Below are positions 36,301-49,099 of a stretch of 64,000 nt of DNA, in pieces. Every line of letters begins with the position of its first letter. The first letter of the stretch is position 1. The notes beneath the pieces are model-generated. The model made no database searches, was not told the DNA's origin, and saw nothing but the letters and a program-made list of their open reading frames with translations. The position numbers were made by a program, and so were the translations under genes. Source of the DNA: Amblyomma americanum (taxonomy: Eukaryota > Arthropoda > Arachnida > Ixodida > Ixodidae). Where the stretch lies: NCBI RefSeq assembly GCF_052857255.1, contig NC_135500.1, positions 161,709,189-161,773,188 on the forward strand, given 5' to 3'.

Positions 36301-36790
36301 GGTGCAACAATCTGCATAATGCAAATATCAATTAACAAGCTAACGGCTCTGAAGTTGCACTGCAGGGTTATTTAATGAATTTTTGAAGATATTTTGTGCA
36401 GTAGCATTAATACATCTATTTTTAAGTGTTCTATGTACACTGCTTCTCTGTTTCCTTTCCTTGCAATGCTTGTGAGTGGGACCTGACCTTGATTGCAATT
36501 ACTCATACTTTTTTTCATTCGGCTTTGTGCCTTCTGTATCTTTTCACATTACAGGTTTTGGACAGAGACCGGCTATGCGTGGTCTTTTCTATCATTTCTT
36601 GCATTTGCTCCTAAATCAACTTTTGTCATGCCACACGCTTTCAGTTTCGGGCCAAAGTTGTTGAAATGTTTAAATCTGTTTTTACTTTGTTTGCTTTTGT
36701 TGTATTTCACGTGCAGATAGGTTCAAAGTTGCCTGCCTTTAAAACTACAACTCCTTCCTCGACCTGTGCCAGCACTATAAATAAATTAGC
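36301..36790. other. T-rich anonymous sequence
   Basis: Overlapping plus-strand frames at 36426-36720 are low-complexity hydrophobic readings of T-rich DNA. Nothing is recognised. Confidence 0.4.
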
Positions 36791-36794
36791 AAAA

Positions 36795-36858
36795 GGACTA
36801 ATAGAGATATGGGAGAGGCCTTTGCTCTGCAGTGGGCGCAGTTAGGCTGATGATGATG
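36795..36858 (+). mobile_element. LINE 3' tail, very short copy
   Basis: Only the last part of the RTE-like LINE end is present: GATATGGGAGAGGCCTTTGC, CTGCAGTGGGCGCAG and a GATGATGATG tail. It matches the ends at 25.7, 45.6 and 47.1 kb. Confidence 0.75.
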
Positions 36859-36869
36859 TATTAAATAAA

Positions 36870-39410
36870 ATAAGCGCTCTTGGTCTCGTTGGTTCATTCT
36901 TGATGAACGTAAGGTTTTACAGCGTTAAACGACAAATATACAGAAAAGAAGGAGAGAACGGGTGCGGTATTCCAAGCGCTATTAAGCATTACGTTCATTC
37001 GACCTTTCAATCATCAATCTGTTATGTGTCAACTGGCTGCTTCTTTACTATGGATATTTCGGAATGTTGCAAATAATTAGATTTGAACAGCCAAAGATCT
37101 TATGCACCAATAAATGCTTGCCAAAGCATTAGTGTCGCTCGACCATTAGAAGCTTTTTGCAGTATTTATCTCTGCAATTAAAGTCATAGTAAAGAAATAA
37201 ACCTCATAATTAGGAAACTTTAAAGTTTTCTCAAGACAATTAGGTAGCCTTTTTTTGCGTGAATGTATAACACGAGTATTCAGAGAAGAAAAGAGCTTCG
37301 AGATAATGTAAAAGCCCTAGTAATGGTTTTCCAATCCTATGGACTTTCTGCCTGTTTAGAGCGCGTGCTATTAGTGCCTCAACTCCTGATTTCTGACGTT
37401 CGTGTAGGTAGGCGATGTAGCCCTCAGAGAGCAAGGTAAGGGGAGACAAGTGAAGGCGATAAAAAAGCAACATTGTTTGCGTTGTTGAAAATACTAGGTC
37501 TTGTACAGACTTCTAGAAATGATCTATACTATTTGAATTATATTCTATTAGAGTGTATTAAACCCACAGTGGCGTTAAAATTAAACGCCAAAACGCTCAG
37601 TGACTGTCCTGTTTCATGAGGGTTATTTTTAGCGCAAAGTTCACATATAAGAGTAGTAGAGAGAGGAAATTTTTTGCGACCAACAGAAAACAAATGAGGA
37701 CAGTAAGCTCAGTGCGGTTTTGTTTCATATGAAGTTTCCTTTTTCAGAGAATCAGGAAAGGTAAAATTTCTAAACATTTTTTTGTGACTTGCTGTTCGAG
37801 CATAAAATTCCATGCGCCATGGACTGCGCAGCGCGACTTTGCTTGCTGCTACGAACATATTTATTAGGCTCCTCACGCATGTAATTCAAGGAAGAAACCC
37901 GGAACAGTGAGCAGACTTATCACGTATATTAGCAGTTGGGAAGGCATTGCGCAATTTTTTTTTATTTCTTTTTGGTCTTTTATATTCAGACTAGAGATCC
38001 ACTCACGGCATTGGAACTGCAGAGAGAATGCTTTCACGTACTTGCAACAGCCGGCAAGAGAACCTGCCTTCGGCTAGGCGGGCACTGGAATGGTCGGCAT
38101 CCTTCGCGGTACCTATCTATTCGGTTTTCCCGATCGACCAGCTCCATTTCGGCCAAAGGCGAGGGGGGTGAAATCACCGGTAGTAAACCGCTTTACGGCG
38201 TCAGCAATCCTTAAGCGTTTGAGTCGTACGATCCTGGCATCTACCCGAGGCCTTGTGCACTTCTTGCGCTGCCTACTTTTGTGGTGTTTCTATCGAAAGA
38301 CTCCTAACTTTTTCTCCGCGCACATTTGTTTTCTCTTTCCTTTGTTATTGTTCTTTTATATTTTTAACTTTTGTTGTGCTTTTTTGGTCTGCCTATACTT
38401 TACACGCTGCACAACGTTTTCTTCTTATTGATTCATTTTTTTATCGCAGCAATCCTTGCGGAATTTGATCACCCTTTAAGTTGACTTTCCCCGCTTATCA
38501 CCACAACCTTCTGATGAGTGCTTCTTTAAACATTTCTTGCCAATAACTTGCTGTTTGCATTCTTTCTTGCTACTTCCAATGGTCTCCTTCAACTCTCAGC
38601 CCAACTATGTATTCCTTATTTCTTCATTTACAACCTGGACCTGCTCTCTCCCTCAGTTAGCGTTGTTGCTTGATGATGCACCAATTTTTTTTTTATACTT
38701 ACTTGGCACAAGGCAGGTTTCGTACTGCCAGCCTTAGATTTCGTTGCAGTCACCCTGCCTTCATCTGGTGCTATAGCCGCCGGCGGGTCGCCCAGAGTCC
38801 ATAGAAGGTTCAAGGGTGAGAGACGTCGTAAAAGGAGATGCAGTCTTATATACAATTTCGCAAGTTTTACGGCAGAAGTAAGCCAAAGCAGCTTGGAAAC
38901 AGAGGGTACTGAAATGAACCAGGTTATTTTTGTTTGTAAAACTACAAAGAGTTCATAAAGAAAAAGTTTCTTCATTGGTATTGCTTGCTTTCTCTTTACG
39001 GGCTCCTACTTCACTTAACGTCTTCGTAAACAACTTCACAAACTTCGAAGGTCGGAACGCATTTCAGGAATGTATTTCTTTTTTCGAGTCATCCAATATA
39101 CACGTTCGTTTTTATACCCTATTTTGCTCGGCCGCCTCCCAGATATTTTTTTCAAATTTACTGCGAAACCTTTTTACCGAACTTAAGAAGGATAAAAATT
39201 TGATTAACAAAAAAAAAATAACGCATACCTACAAGACGTCAAGCGCTACTTCACAAGTTGCTTTGAATAAAATAATTAGAATACCAATGAAAACTATTAC
39301 GTGGTCTAGGTTTATTTAAATCTCAGCTTAGCTCAAAGCAAGAGAATTTATGAATCCCTTATTTAAATATCGGCCGCCAGTAAAGATCTTTTTGAACGGT
39401 GGTTTAAGTG
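36870..39410. other. No recognised gene; one unidentified plus-strand frame
   Basis: The frame at 38090-38431 (+) starts at an ATG and reads MVGILRGTYLFGFPDRPAPF, then a basic stretch (RPKARGVKSP) and a hydrophobic, T-rich C-terminal half. I do not recognise it; the first ~60 residues look more protein-like than the rest. It could be an exon or part of a transposable element. The remainder of the interval shows nothing. Confidence 0.3.
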
Positions 39411-39414
39411 GTGC

Positions 39415-39925
39415 CGTAAATATTGTCATGGTGTTGGTGACAAAGCCAGAGACCCGAGAGCTTGGCAGCACGTTCTTCAGGAGGGGAGCAAGCGAACTTC
39501 AACGTTGTTCATTGGGTGCGCCACCAGCGCCACCGTCGTTCAGCCTGGGTGTTACCTTGCATTCGTCCCTTCTTAAAAAAAACAAAAACGCGCGCAGACA
39601 AGCACACATAAGCACATAATAAAGGTTCGAAGCAGCTGGGTGGTCACAGCGCAAAGTACGGCTTCATGCGTAAAACATGGACGATCTCTCGATGGGCTAG
39701 TCGACGTCTTCTCTGCTCTGGAAGTGCCTCGTCCGGGAGTGTTGCGTAGTTAACGTAGCACCGAAAAATCGAGAAATGAGTTTTTTGGACAAGCCTCTCC
39801 GGCGAACATGCGTTCACATCTAAACCTAGTTTCAGAGATTGTAGAAGACTTGCCTGTGCGGAAGGTTCTACCGGGGCATATTGACACCAACACCGTGACA
39901 ATATGCAATTTCTCCTGACAGGCAC
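39415..39925 (-). pseudogene. Ty3/gypsy integrase C-terminus and probable 3' LTR scrap
   Basis: On the minus strand the frame 39644-39925 ends with LPEQRRRRLAHREIVHVLRMKPYFAL. Its REIVHVLRMKPY core matches the last residues of many Ty3/gypsy integrases (VVHV.RLKPY). The stop is followed by sequence of the kind expected at the start of a 3' LTR, including a CTCGGGTCTCTGGCTTTGTC stretch at about 39430-39460. Upstream integrase domains are absent. It is separate from the 33-36 kb element, since it lies on the far side of that element's 5' LTR. Confidence 0.5.
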
Positions 39926-39929
39926 CTTC

Positions 39930-42900
39930 CACAGCGGATTACATTACCTCATTTTAGATCTCAAAGAATCTTTCACTGCTGCCGGCAGCTTAAAACCACT
40001 CGCCTGTGTAGACTATACCCCCTCCTCAATATGTCATCAGAAGACGAGAGCTTGGGGCTAGGCTTCGTAGCCGCCAAGGTGTCGTTAGAGCTACCAGCGT
40101 TACCCGCCAGTTTAAGATCAGGCCGTGCGCGAGCTGACCGTGAGGTCAGACCAGATAAATTTTTCTAGAGACTAGGGGGCCATGCTTTATAACAATTCAT
40201 TTCGATCTTTCTCTTCTTCCAATTTCGCAATGGTATCACAGCCACTCCACCCAGCAATATTCTTTCCTCACTATCCATCGTGTAGTCGCAGGTGGTAGGT
40301 GCCAATAGCAAAAGAGCGAAAAATGGGGACCACAAGTGAATCGTAACAAATTACAAGCTTAGCAGCGCGAATAACACTTGTCTATCTTACTCCACACCAG
40401 CCATCGCCATTAACACAAATCACACTGTTAGTAACGAAAAGAGAAAATTGCCGTCCAGTTGTTTCCTTCGTACGTCGAGCGTTTCCGCTGTCTGGCTCGC
40501 ACTGCTGATGCGCGCAGCTCACTGATAATAGTGGTAGCGACCACAAGGTGGTGCTGCGGGCGTCGCTTGCCTACAGGTACTTGTACCAATTTTTTTTAGT
40601 GTGTTCACTCTGAAAAGAAGGACACGCGGTAGATGAAGAGGACTATGGAGCTTGAAACATGGCGTGAAGGCAGAAACGGGAATATGGAACTTACCACGAA
40701 CACAAACAACAGAAAGTGCGCGAAAGATAGCGTAGTGGAGGTAAGAAATGTAAAGAAAACAATTATTAGGTGCACAGTATCTGGAAAGAGTGACATCAGC
40801 ATGGAAGCACTGTGTGATAATTCAAGAGTTATTGCGCTTCTTTTTGAGGCTAGATCAGATTTTCCAAGCGAAAGGCAATATGAAAATAAGAATCTGCCAG
40901 CTGGGTAACGATATTTGCGTGGAAGCAGTATAGAAAACTATTATAGTCTAGCGCACCGCAAAGCCATACGTCAACATATCAAGAAGGACAAGGTCCGCCT
41001 TCAAGAGGCTCTGGACTTAAGAGACAGTAAAAGAAAGAAAAACATAAAAACCGGAGACGTCTTCAGTACTGGTGGTATAAAAGCAGTATGAAGAAATTGC
41101 TTAAATTGCATCAGACATAAAATTGGCCAGCCAGGATAATAAAAAAAAATTAGTCCAATCTGATAAACAGATGAAATAGTATTAAAAATACAATGCAATA
41201 GATAAACCGGCCACTTCAATTTTCTAGGCAAGAAGGCAATGTCTTTCGAACAGATTCGATGGCGACCCTATAAAATATACCCATGCAGCAGCCACGTATC
41301 TGCGCGTTCTCTTCAAATCTTGCCTGTCTATAAGCGTATTCATCACCAGCGTGTAACCAGTTGGTACCTGAAAATACGATATGGGCTTTGAGCGCTCGTT
41401 TTCATGACATCTTGTCTAAACCGCTGCCTGCTGAAAGTGGATTACTAAACCTCCCTTCGCCTTTTCGGTTCCAGGTTCTAGTGTAAGTAGTGGTTTTTCT
41501 TGTTCTCTTCTTTCGTTGTTAAGTTTGCATGTTTGCATTGTTTATGCAAAGCACCTTTTGTTTAGAACAGCTCCGTTTATTGCAGGTATATTATCCAAAT
41601 AGAGTTTATAGGGTTTCTTTTTTAAATTTGTGCACTTTTCTGGCAGAATTATTTCATTTTTGTTCACATGTTTGCCTGACACACACACGCCCTTTTTTTC
41701 ATAGCGATCTTCACAGTAACTTCTGTGTCTAAAACTTTTGAGCCTAATGACAGGGTAGGAAAAAGTAAGGTGTTTTCAAACAGAACGTAATAAAACAGCG
41801 TTTCACTATGTTCGCAGCAGAGTGTGTCTGCACTAAGAATAATAATGTAAAAACCGTGGTGTAGTTTAATATTCATCGGGGGGGGGGGGGGGGGTACAAG
41901 CAGTTTTATAGGCTTTGCAAATAAACGTGCATATTAGTCTGAGATTATATTTAACAGGTAACCTCCGTGCGGCGATATCTCTGCGCGTAGATCATAGGGC
42001 GTGCAACCGAGTCTTCGTTCATTGTGAGCTTGAAGGCACTTGACCCAAGTTACAATAGCCCGTGCTCCAGCTGAGCGCTCTAGTGTACCCTCGGCGGAGT
42101 GATTAACGAGGAGCGACCAACGTACTTTAGTTGAGGGCAGAAGTGCGGTTTGCGGGAAGAGTGGGGAAAGGCGCAATAACGCCGAGCGAGCAGAAGAACA
42201 GGAGAGTGTGGGGAAATGGTCACCGTGTTGTTCGCATCCAGCGTGGAAGGCAGCGTCGTGGTGAACACTGATAGCGCCAAATGGCCCCGGATGCGACCAC
42301 AACGGCGCCGAAGTGCCAGCTATGAAGTGTCTACGGGACATTGCAACGACGCTTGCCGCACAGACTTACGGGGCACCGGACCCTTCAGTCGGGACTTGCA
42401 TTGCGCTCATTTGAGAACTCGGTTTTTCTTGGTTGACAGAGTAATGGCGTAATTTTATGGCAGCGCCCTGACACAGCACTTCGGTAGCGTTTCGCAGCGG
42501 GAAATAAAGCGAGGTTCGTATAATGCATTTGAGACAGAGACACGGGAGTTGAGAGATAGCTGGGAGATGACTTCCGGGAAAGAGCGAAATGTTTAGGCAT
42601 GCCTCAGCAAGGCAGTCGTAGGACAAGCATTTGGCGTAGATTATACTGTTCAATGAAACCTTCTCGCGGACAGATAGCATGACTCGAATAATACCGTAAA
42701 AAAAACAATCTGTAGGCTGCTTGAAATGACATGTAGGGTAAAGACAATTTATTTCGCTTGTATCTAAGACGAACTTCTGCAGGTATTTTGTTGTTAACTT
42801 GCGGGAAAATATGCATTACTTAGGCTAAAGCAATGAATGCGCTAGGCGCAGTTGTCGCAGGAGGTCAATAAAACTGCACACTATGATTCCGGATTTTTCT

Positions 42901-44825
42901 TTAATGCCACTAAAACGATTCATCATAAAGTAATTAAATGATGATTGACTTCTGCACTCATTTTTTTATTCTTTGTATGATTTCTTCGCGCTGCTTGAGC
43001 AAGGACTTTTTGTAACTGTGGTGGTCCGACGATCACAAAATAATAATTACAATGTAGCAGGAATGTTATTTTAGAAACACCAGCCGCTTCGACGCACGAA
43101 AGTCTTGTGTGTATGTGTGCGCGGATAGATGTACTTTATGAAGCAACCTCTGCTTCAATTTATCCCCCACTCCCCTCCAGGTTTGTGTCTCTAGTGATGA
43201 ATGTGCACCATGAGGAAGTTGCTTCAGGACATCACTTCGCTCCAGCTTGCGAGTCACAATTTAGCCTGAACGAAGCGGCGCCTGTCTGCACTTCCTTTTC
43301 ATTTATTTGTTTTCTTGCCTTCGAGCTAATGTTCGCAGTTCGGAACTCCGAGTCGGTAGTCGACGGATCAGCAGGTTATCCGTCTTTCGTCCCTGTCAGC
43401 AAACGGGAACCTTTCGGGCGTGACTCGCCTGCCTCAGCACCCATGAGGTTCGGGCTTCCGAGAACACCAGAACAAAAAGGTACTGAGAAGATTAACTCCC
43501 TCTTTTCTCGCTTTCCTTAACTCTGCAGAAGGTTCGAAGCCTGCCGTTCTCCGATAGAATGGGGCACCTCTAATAGAACCATGATGACTAAGAAAATGGA
43601 AGCACTGCCCGCTAAAGGTGATTGCAGGAGTGATATCAGCAGGTAAGCACCAAAAAAGGAAGAGATACATTATCAGTGGCAGGCAGACATGAGTGGCTGT
43701 GATAAATCACAGAAACGACAACGTGCAATAGATTACTGCTGATTTCAACAAGAAGTAGACAGATTTTAATAGTGTGTTCCCGTAACTCCCAGAATGGCGC
43801 CACAAGTAGAGGAATGCTCGAGTTTACTCCCTTATCCGATAGACCTGAATTAAAAATAATTTTCTTGTGATCGACGCACCCCTTTCAACTGATTACTAAC
43901 TGAGATACCGTATAGGAAGTTTAAATCATGCCTGATTTATATTTGACGCACGGAAGAAGAAAAGAAAGAGGGCTCAGTTGTCGAGGCTGTTTTTCCTCAG
44001 CGCTGGCACAGAGCTTTGTGCAGCACTGCCAGCGTTGTTGGTTCTTAAACTGAAATCTCTCGAACATAGGGTATTGGAGAAGAATAAACAAGTTGAAATA
44101 ATAACGACCAACACTATACGAATCAGGGTCATTAAACAACCCATTTTCGGTAGGTTTCCCGTGGTCATGAAAGACGAGCTCGACCTCAGGAAAGTAAATT
44201 GCTTAAATTGTCCCACCCGCTATTCTTCGTCATGAATTTTTGTGTTGATATGAAAATGTGACGGTTCCACTCAAGAATAAAAGTTTTAATGGTATGACCG
44301 AGTTCTTAATTTTCAAGAATTAGCTGCGAAAAAGGCCACTTCGCTTAGATAAAGTTGGACAACGATGCTGCTAAAATACGGAAACGAGCTATTTATATCA
44401 AATTTGCGCGAAGAGACAAAACATTTGTGGTTACTGATATCTGATTCTAGATTTTAGGAAATACATTTGCTCAACTATGATTTTAAGCTGTCTCAACAGG
44501 TGTCGTGGAAGGTAAAAAGGCGCCATATGTCCTATAATCATAGAAATAAATTTCAAACAGGAGAGTGCAAACCGCACTGAGCGTGGATCCGTTTCGAAGA
44601 TGAACAGGCAAGCAAAAATGAAAACAGAAATACTGCTATAGGAGAAACCGGCGTTGGCTGTCGAAACTAGTCTGCCGGCAGCTTTCGACTGTTTCAAAGG
44701 AAATCACTCGCTTAAGTATCCATCCGTCAACGAGTGGCCTGTCTCCCCCTGAACAGCCATTAAAGTTTTTGGAGCATCTGATATGAGCGGAAGCAGAAAC
44801 ATCCGGCTGGTGACATGAATCACGC
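39930..44825. other. No recognised gene; several unexplained open frames
   Basis: Frames at 41934-42341 (-, 135 codons), 42366-42680 (-) and 43107-43520 (+, 137 codons) have no motif I can name. 40921-41090 (+) is open for a Lys/Arg-rich segment (AHRKAIRQHIKKDKVRLQEA) that looks protein-like but is unmatched. A 17-G tract lies at 41878-41894. The interval may contain decayed elements that I cannot assign. Confidence 0.35.
41878..41894 (+). repeat. G17 homopolymer
   Basis: Seventeen consecutive G's, the longest G tract in the window. Confidence 0.9.
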
Positions 44826-44833
44826 AACTTCTT

Positions 44834-45120
44834 TCATCACATTCATCATCATCAGCGTGACTACGCCCCCTGAAGGACAAAGGCCTCTCTCATCTCTCTC
44901 CAAATAACCTTGTCAAGGGCCAGCTGCAGCCACCCTATCCTCTTAGAGCTGTGGCCAGAATTTGTTAGAACCTGTCACGACGTGGTTTGCTATCCAAGAG
45001 TCGGCGACTCGCCATCCGTATGTGTACAAGTAAAGTGGTGCATGCGACAATCAGTTTCTGCACATAGTCGTTCTTCGTTCTCCTGCTGATTCCTGATGTC
45101 TCCGTCATTCATTAGGTTTT
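44834..45120 (-). mobile_element. LINE 3' end, minus strand
   Basis: The plus strand starts ATTCATCATCATCAGCGTGAC and continues ACGCCCCCTGAAGGACAAAGG and TCTCTCCAAATAACC. This is the reverse complement of the GGAGAGACATGGGAGAGGCC...GATGATGATG end seen in the plus-strand copies. Upstream sequence is decayed. It sits head to head with the plus-strand copy starting about 45.14 kb. Confidence 0.65.
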
Positions 45121-45142
45121 GCGTTAAACCTTAAGTATATGT

Positions 45143-45630
45143 ATGACAGTTTACAAATATCCCATCAAGACAAAAGTGTGCAACAGCTGTGTCTTACCGG
45201 CACTCATCTTCAAAGCAGAGACGTGGAAGCTAACGAAACGGGTTCAGCTTAAGTTAGGGACCGCGCAGCGAGCCATGGAAAGAAAAATGATAGGTTTATC
45301 GTTAAGAGAGCTGAAGCGGGCAGAGTGAGTGAGGAAACAAACGCGTGTTAATGACATCTTAGTCAGAATCAAAAGGAAAAATTGGCTTGGGCAGGGCATG
45401 TACTGCGAAGGCAAGATAACCGCTGGTCCTTAAGGGCAACGGAGTGGGTTCCAAGAGAAGGCAAGCGTAGCTAGAGACGGCAGAAGGTTAAGTGGGCGGG
45501 CGAGATTAAGAACTTTGCTAGCATAGGGTGGGTGCAGCTGGCAAATGGCACAGTTAATTTGAGAGACATGGGAGAGGCATTTGCCCTGCAGTGGGTGTAG
45601 TCAGGCTGATGCTGAAGATGATGAAGTGGA
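45143..45630 (+). pseudogene. LINE 3' end, copy with the best-preserved C-terminal RT segment
   Basis: The frame 45143-45328 reads a LPALIFKAETWKLTKRVQLK segment followed by GTAQRAMERKMIGLSLRE, which is the region after the RT core in endonuclease-reverse transcriptases of RTE-like LINEs (usual form YGSETWTLTK and AQRAMERRMLG). A stop follows. Conserved pieces continue out of frame (NDILVRIKRK, LQWV) to a GATGCTGAAGATGATG tail near 45628. It is 5'-truncated and dead. Confidence 0.8.
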
Positions 45631-45639
45631 GGGGGCCCG

Positions 45640-46800
45640 AAAATTTTTAGAAATAATTTCTGCAGAAAATCTGGATTTTCTTGCTACACTGGGTAGCGAA
45701 CAGGCAATGAGGAGTAGATTGGTCGCGTTGGGTAGGGAAGTGAACAGCACATACTTCAGGTTACGGTATAAGGCTTAGAATAACAAGTTATCAAACATTT
45801 TTTTTGTAATTTCTGTCCAAGAGGCTCAGGGCTTTTTTACCTCTGACAGAATTATTCATCTACTTCTTTGCAAAAGCGAACTTTGAGAAATATTAATCTA
45901 CGAGGTTGCAGGTTGCCCTAGAGGCAATACTGCTGTTCGAAAATCATACCTGTTGCTGGCAACCCGCAGTACGGTATTAGATTTGTAAAGCAGCTACTCT
46001 GCGTCGGTTACAAGAAAAAAAAGCATACCAAATTTGTCGACAAGCGCACTGCCATACATATTTGTTGTCTTCTTGATGAGCAACTACAGAAGTTGTTTTC
46101 TGTTTTACTACAATGCTACACAACGTGCCGATGGACGGACAGCATTCCAGCTAGCGCCAACTCTGTTGGAAAGTAGTCATCTCTTTTTTTACCATTCGCA
46201 ATGTTTCAGATTTACCAAAATATAGCATGCTACATTTTAATTCTACATTTAAATTTAATGCTACATTTACATTTTAATTTAAGTTAAAAACATCAACCAG
46301 ATGGCGATGATGATTATGATTCTGAGGCTTGCATTGGCAACAGTTGAGGGTAAGTTTTAATGAAAAATATTGTACTAACCTGTGATTCGCTGATACCATC
46401 GCCTTGCTAAGTCCCTCCGGAAAAAAATTTCAAACCATGATTAATGATTTAGGTACCGCAGTACGGTGGGTCTAATATTTAATATGCAGAATACAAGAGT
46501 AATGTCCAACGGTCTCACAAGAAAACGGCCATTTTCAATTAGAGGCCAGTTCCTTGAATTTGTAAGGAAATAGGTTCTCATAGGGAAGGTAGTGTCCGCA
46601 GACCTGGCACTTGAGATTGAAAGAACTACATAAATAAAAATGGTGCAGAGCTTATTTGGCCGGTACCCCCCGATTATGAATGGCAGTTCACCAATAGATT
46701 TCAATAGAAAACTTTATGGCATCAGTATTTTACCGGTATTCGACAATGGGGAAGGAACGTGGAGGCTAACGTAAAAGGTTCCCCTTTATTTGTGGGACAG
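45640..46800. other. No recognisable gene
   Basis: AT-rich. A short tandem-like stretch with GCTACATTTxAATT units lies at 46225-46290. No coding motifs were seen. Confidence 0.4.
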
Positions 46801-46807
46801 GAAGGGA

Positions 46808-47121
46808 CAGGAAAAGCTCAGAGTGGGACAGGTAAGAAAAGCCGGTTAATTACATCCTGCTCGAAATAAACAGGAAGAAATCGGCTTGGCCACGTCATGA
46901 ATTGCGATGACAAGATAGTCAGTAGCTGTTAAGGGTAACAGATTGGATTCCAAGAGATGGCGCACGCAGCAGAGTGAGACGGAAGGTTGGGTGGGCGGAT
47001 GAGGTGAGGAAGTTTCCAGGGATAAGGTGGCCGCGGCTGGCACAATGTAGAGTTAACTAGATATATGTAGAAGACGCCTTTGGTTGCAGTGGGCACAATC
47101 GGGCTCATGATGATGATGATG
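46808..47121 (+). mobile_element. LINE 3' end, copy with ATG-repeat tail
   Basis: It is colinear with the 25.4- and 45.4-kb copies (GAAATCGGCTTGGCCACGTC, ATTGGATTCCAAGAGATGGC, GGTGGGCGGATGAGGTGAGG, GGTGGCCGCGGCTGGCA). It ends in five TGA/ATG repeats at 47107-47121, which mark its 3' terminus. Confidence 0.75.
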
Positions 47122-47299
47122 AAAATTATTAATAGCCAGATCTCTTTAAATAACCTCAAAATCGCGATACCCTAGGCTCTGTGGCTCAACAAACATTGAA
47201 AATGTCTCGCACAAGTCGGAAATCGCGCGCTTGCTGAGTGGTTATTGCGACGTCCATCAAAATGCGTCGTACCTGCAGTTGGCTTTGCCCTACCCAAAG

Positions 47300-47975
47300 C
47301 TACCACATTTATTTTGGGTAGAAAGCACGCTCTCCAAATTTACACCTCATGACGCATGTCGAGGTTCGTTGTCGGAATCCTGCGAGACTGCAACCCCACA
47401 AAAAGCAAAATCATCATTATCAGAGCACCCGTCCAGCCCTATATTCCAGAAAACGATTCCGCCCAAACAACGCCTGCGAATTAAGTTACGGGGCAGCAGG
47501 AGACATAATAAGCGGTTTTATTCTTGACAAGGATGTGCTGACCACCTATCAGAACATCACGCAATCATAACTCCTCGCTCGCAACCAATACCCCAAGATC
47601 CATACATCCCTAATCAAGACCCAGGGACAAGGCGCTGCTTACAGACAAATACGCACTCTAGCCCCAAAATATATTCGAATATTTGTCCCGATAAAGCACA
47701 GGTATATGCGAATTCTGCCCTCAGCCAGCGAACGTCACCCACATTGTGTGGGGGCTGAAATATTCCAAATAGAAATAAGAATATCGTAAATTTGGAGCAG
47801 TAGAAGGCTCTGGCGCGCCGCTTCGAGCCAGACGGTAAAGGCGGCGTCCTGTAGAGAGGCTGTGGAAGCCGCAGGGGCCCAATTACGGCCTCCGTCTGCG
47901 TGACCCCGTCACCCTTAACCTCTGGATTTATGAACAATGGGGTTTTCAACAACAACAACTCAATTCACTACCATT
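47300..47975 (+). pseudogene. LINE C-terminus (third I/Jockey-like lineage)
   Basis: From about 47560 one frame reads NQYPKIHTSLIKTQGQGAAYR, then QIRTLAPKYIRIFVPIKHRY, matching the conserved post-RT block of tick LINEs (R..YP.PH..L...Q...WR.LQT). The expected C...C...H...C tail is only partly left (HCVG near 47740). The last part (GAVEAAGAQLRPPS-like reading at about 47850-47910) and a CAACAACAACAA-type end near 47960 mark the 3' side. Stops and shifts are present. Confidence 0.6.
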
Positions 47976-47979
47976 GCTG

Positions 47980-49095
47980 GGCTGAATGCTGCTGGTTAGT
48001 GATGCTGGCGTGGCGCAGACGTGAACGTTACGAGCAACGTGTCACGCGGATAGCAGTTCACATTTGGGCGTGGCTTTGTGTGGAATGGTGTCGTGTGACT
48101 TTCGAATTGCGCGAGAAATGGCCGAACTTTTTTTATGCGACAGTTCCTAGGCCAATCACGTTTTAAAAATATTAAAGACTAATATGGTGACTACTAACGG
48201 CCCACTGTCTCAGCAAAGGGCCAATCTGTCATTGGCAAAATGGTAACTACTAGATTTTGTTGCATCGAAATACTGGTAAACAAGTTCGACCTTTTTTTTT
48301 GACGTCTCTTAGTAGTGGTATTAAATGCAGCAAAAGCCCCCCAATTAAGATAATCGGAACGGCTAGCGTGTAATAGGGAGAGAAAAGAATGTTGAACAAC
48401 TGAAATTGGGAACGGTGTTAATACAACGCATAGGAGAGTCAAGAGACGTGGAGTAGACTTTTAATAAATGAGTGAATACTAATCGGCATCTATCCATGCG
48501 GAGTTCTGCGGCTAGAAAGGAAAACTACACATATTTTGACAGAAAAATCGTAGTTAAAATTTTTAAGCGATGCTCGACAGTTCGTCTCACATTGATGGCT
48601 GCCGTTACTAAACATGAAGGGCGCCGGTGAGCTGATGTCCATGTCGTCTTTTCCCGTTAGCCTCACTGAGCTCGACCTGCGTCGGGCACTAAGCGGCGTT
48701 GCCATCCTTTGTACAAAGGCTCCGCAGAATTCTTTAGATGTCTTCTTTTGTGTCAATTTAATTACAAACGCAGGCTTAGGTGCCAGGTATGCAGCGCCAG
48801 AACAATTGTAAGAACCCAGAGAAACAAATGAGTTCTAACATGTGCTAACAGAGATTAGAATAAGAGAATCTCAGGTTGCCTGCAGTTGCTAACGGGGCCG
48901 TCAGCTCACATCTTTCACGCCTCCTTGCAGCGCAAAAAAATGTGAGATGCCCATCTCCACATAAACTCGGTGACTTCTGACCAAACACTGCACCGCCGCA
49001 AGCCAACAAGCCGACGCATCGGAGGCAATGCTCCCAGTCCTGCGCTACTCGAACTTCAGTCGAATCATTCCTGGATACCACAGAGTTACCGGTTA
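47980..49095. other. No recognisable gene
   Basis: Short unmatched frames. This separates the plus-strand LINE end from the 3'-truncated minus-strand PLE. Confidence 0.4.
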
Positions 49096-49099
49096 ACTT

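Noticed and set aside
41934..42341. 135-codon minus frame as a host gene
   Set aside because: No motif, no splice context, and unremarkable composition; kept only as an unexplained open frame.
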